Below are positions 14,501 through 15,383 of a stretch of 15,383 bases of DNA, one piece after another. Source of the DNA: Veillonellaceae bacterium (GTDB lineage Bacteria > Bacillota_C > Negativicutes > Veillonellales > Veillonellaceae); assembly GCA_902834965.1 (NCBI GenBank), contig CADFKY010000019.1:1-15383 (forward strand). The letters run 5' to 3'. The first letter of the stretch is position 1. Each line of letters starts with the position of its first letter. The translations under genes were made by a program, and so were the position numbers. The notes under the pieces are model-generated. The model did no database searches, had not been told where the DNA came from, and worked only from the letters and a program-made list of their open reading frames with translations.

Positions 14501-15383
14501 TTATTGAACTCGATAGGACGCCTTCACTGCATCAGTAATATCAAGCCCTTTAATATTACCACCATCATCGATGATGACTAAATCTAAATGTTGTTCCTCA
14601 GCAATAATTGCTACACGCATACGAACATCTTCTAAAATGGCCTCATGAAGTGCACTCACTTCAGCTTCCTTATCTGAAAGTTTTTTTGCCCATGTATCAT
14701 TCCAATCTTGCGCCACAGGCAGATTATTATTAGCAATGATGGCTTGTGCTTGTTGTTGCACCATGGAGTCTCGTTTCTCAGCTAATTCCTTCTGTAGGGA
14801 TGCAGCGTATTGATTGAGCTCTTCCTGCCCTTTTTGTTGCATTGGAGCAAGCTCAGCCTGTACCTTTGCTTTAATTGAATCCACATCGAAATCCGACGGC
14901 TTTCTCTTAGCTAATAATTCTTTTAACCTTTCTTCTTTTTTAGCCTTTTCAGCCATAGCCGCTGCTCTTTGTGCATCATCTATATATACACGTGCATCAT
15001 AGGCATATAAGTCTAATTGAAGGTTTACGATTTCCAGATCATATTCATTAGTACTAACCTTTAACTCAGCTAAATACTTTTGAGTCAATTCATTGCGCTT
15101 CGAATTTAATTGCTGATTTAGTTCATTTTCTTTTGTTGCAATACGAGTTTGCAATTCTACCGTAAGAGCATCTGACAAGGTTGAATCCAGTGCAAGTGTT
15201 TTCAACTGTTCATCTTGTGTCTCTGACTTGGCATTTAAGGCTTGTTGTTCAAGTTCATATTGACGTTGTAAAAGTTCCAGTTCATTCTTGGCTTGTTTAT
15301 AATCCGCATAGGATGGATTAAACGCTAGTACATCATCAATGCGTACAACACCTATTGACATGCCATCAGGACCCTGTTGGCGA
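14501..15383 (-). CDS. Elongated OmpH/Skp-family periplasmic protein (5' end outside window)
   Basis: The open frame runs to the window edge with no stop, reading RQQGPDG before the first Met at 15361. That Met has no good Shine-Dalgarno, and a signal sequence is expected before it, so the true start is upstream and the gene is partial. The visible 293 residues open with the OmpH strand motif IGVVRIDDV, continue as a long coiled coil rich in Gln, Glu, Lys and Ala, and end with LDLVIIDDGGNIKGLDITDAV, the closing OmpH motif. The family is usually 150-190 residues, so the tentacle region here is clearly longer. By analogy with Skp it may hold outer-membrane proteins in the periplasm. bamA commonly precedes it in other diderms, but is not visible here. 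Confidence 0.85.
   Translation of the reverse strand, partial: RQQGPDGMSIGVVRIDDVLAFNPSYADYKQAKNELELLQRQYELEQQALNAKSETQDEQLKTLALDSTLSDALTVELQTRIATKENELNQQLNSKRNELTQKYLAELKVSTNEYDLEIVNLQLDLYAYDARVYIDDAQRAAAMAEKAKKEERLKELLAKRKPSDFDVDSIKAKVQAELAPMQQKGQEELNQYAASLQKELAEKRDSMVQQQAQAIIANNNLPVAQDWNDTWAKKLSDKEAEVSALHEAILEDVRMRVAIIAEEQHLDLVIIDDGGNIKGLDITDAVKASYRVQ

Noticed and set aside
15344..15361. Met at 15361 as the true start of the elongated OmpH gene
   Set aside because: The frame stays open to the window edge, no good Shine-Dalgarno precedes this Met, and the protein would lack a signal sequence although OmpH proteins act in the periplasm.

Overview
The window is a run of about fifteen genes, all on the minus strand, for making the outer membrane, mainly lipid A and Kdo. 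The AT-rich DNA (about 40% GC by eye), strong Gram-positive-style Shine-Dalgarno sequences, LpxI instead of LpxH, and the gene order OmpH-OmpH-LpxD-LpxL / LpxC-FabZ-LpxA / LpxI-LpxB-MsbA-WaaA-LpxK-KdsB-KdsA-KdsD-KdsC point to a diderm Firmicute of the class Negativicutes. Veillonella is my best guess. This is an inference from content and style, not from a database match.

In transcription order (high to low coordinates) there appear to be three transcription units. Unit 1 (15383 to about 11893) has an elongated OmpH/Skp-like protein cut off by the window edge, a small OmpH-like lipoprotein, LpxD and a late acyltransferase (LpxL/HtrB type). It ends in a long, nested hairpin followed by a T-rich tract. 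Unit 2 (about 11805 to 9603) starts at a good sigma-A-type promoter (perfect TATAAT, 17-bp spacer) and holds lpxC, fabZ and lpxA. It ends at a textbook terminator with a 10-bp perfect stem. Unit 3 starts in a 299-bp AT-rich leader (9304-9602) and runs lpxI, lpxB, msbA, waaA, lpxK, kdsB, kdsA, kdsD, kdsC and on into a gene whose first codons lie at positions 14-1. Its genes overlap or nearly abut, with Shine-Dalgarno sites often inside the preceding gene.

Together the genes cover the path from UDP-GlcNAc and ribulose-5-phosphate to Kdo-lipid A and its flipping across the inner membrane. LpxA, LpxC, LpxD, LpxI, LpxB and LpxK build lipid IVA. KdsD, KdsA, KdsC and KdsB make CMP-Kdo. WaaA adds Kdo, the LpxL-type enzyme adds a secondary acyl chain, and MsbA flips the product. 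FabZ links the set to fatty-acid elongation, and the OmpH proteins are periplasmic outer-membrane-protein chaperone relatives. The Lpt transport genes are not in the window; the gene starting at 14 could be one of them.

I found no mobile element, CRISPR, tRNA or rRNA, and no evidence of a new multi-gene system. The less ordinary signals are in the two intergenic regions (9304-9632 and 11727-11989), the lipoprotein form of one OmpH, the metal-dependent type of KdsA, and many non-ATG starts.
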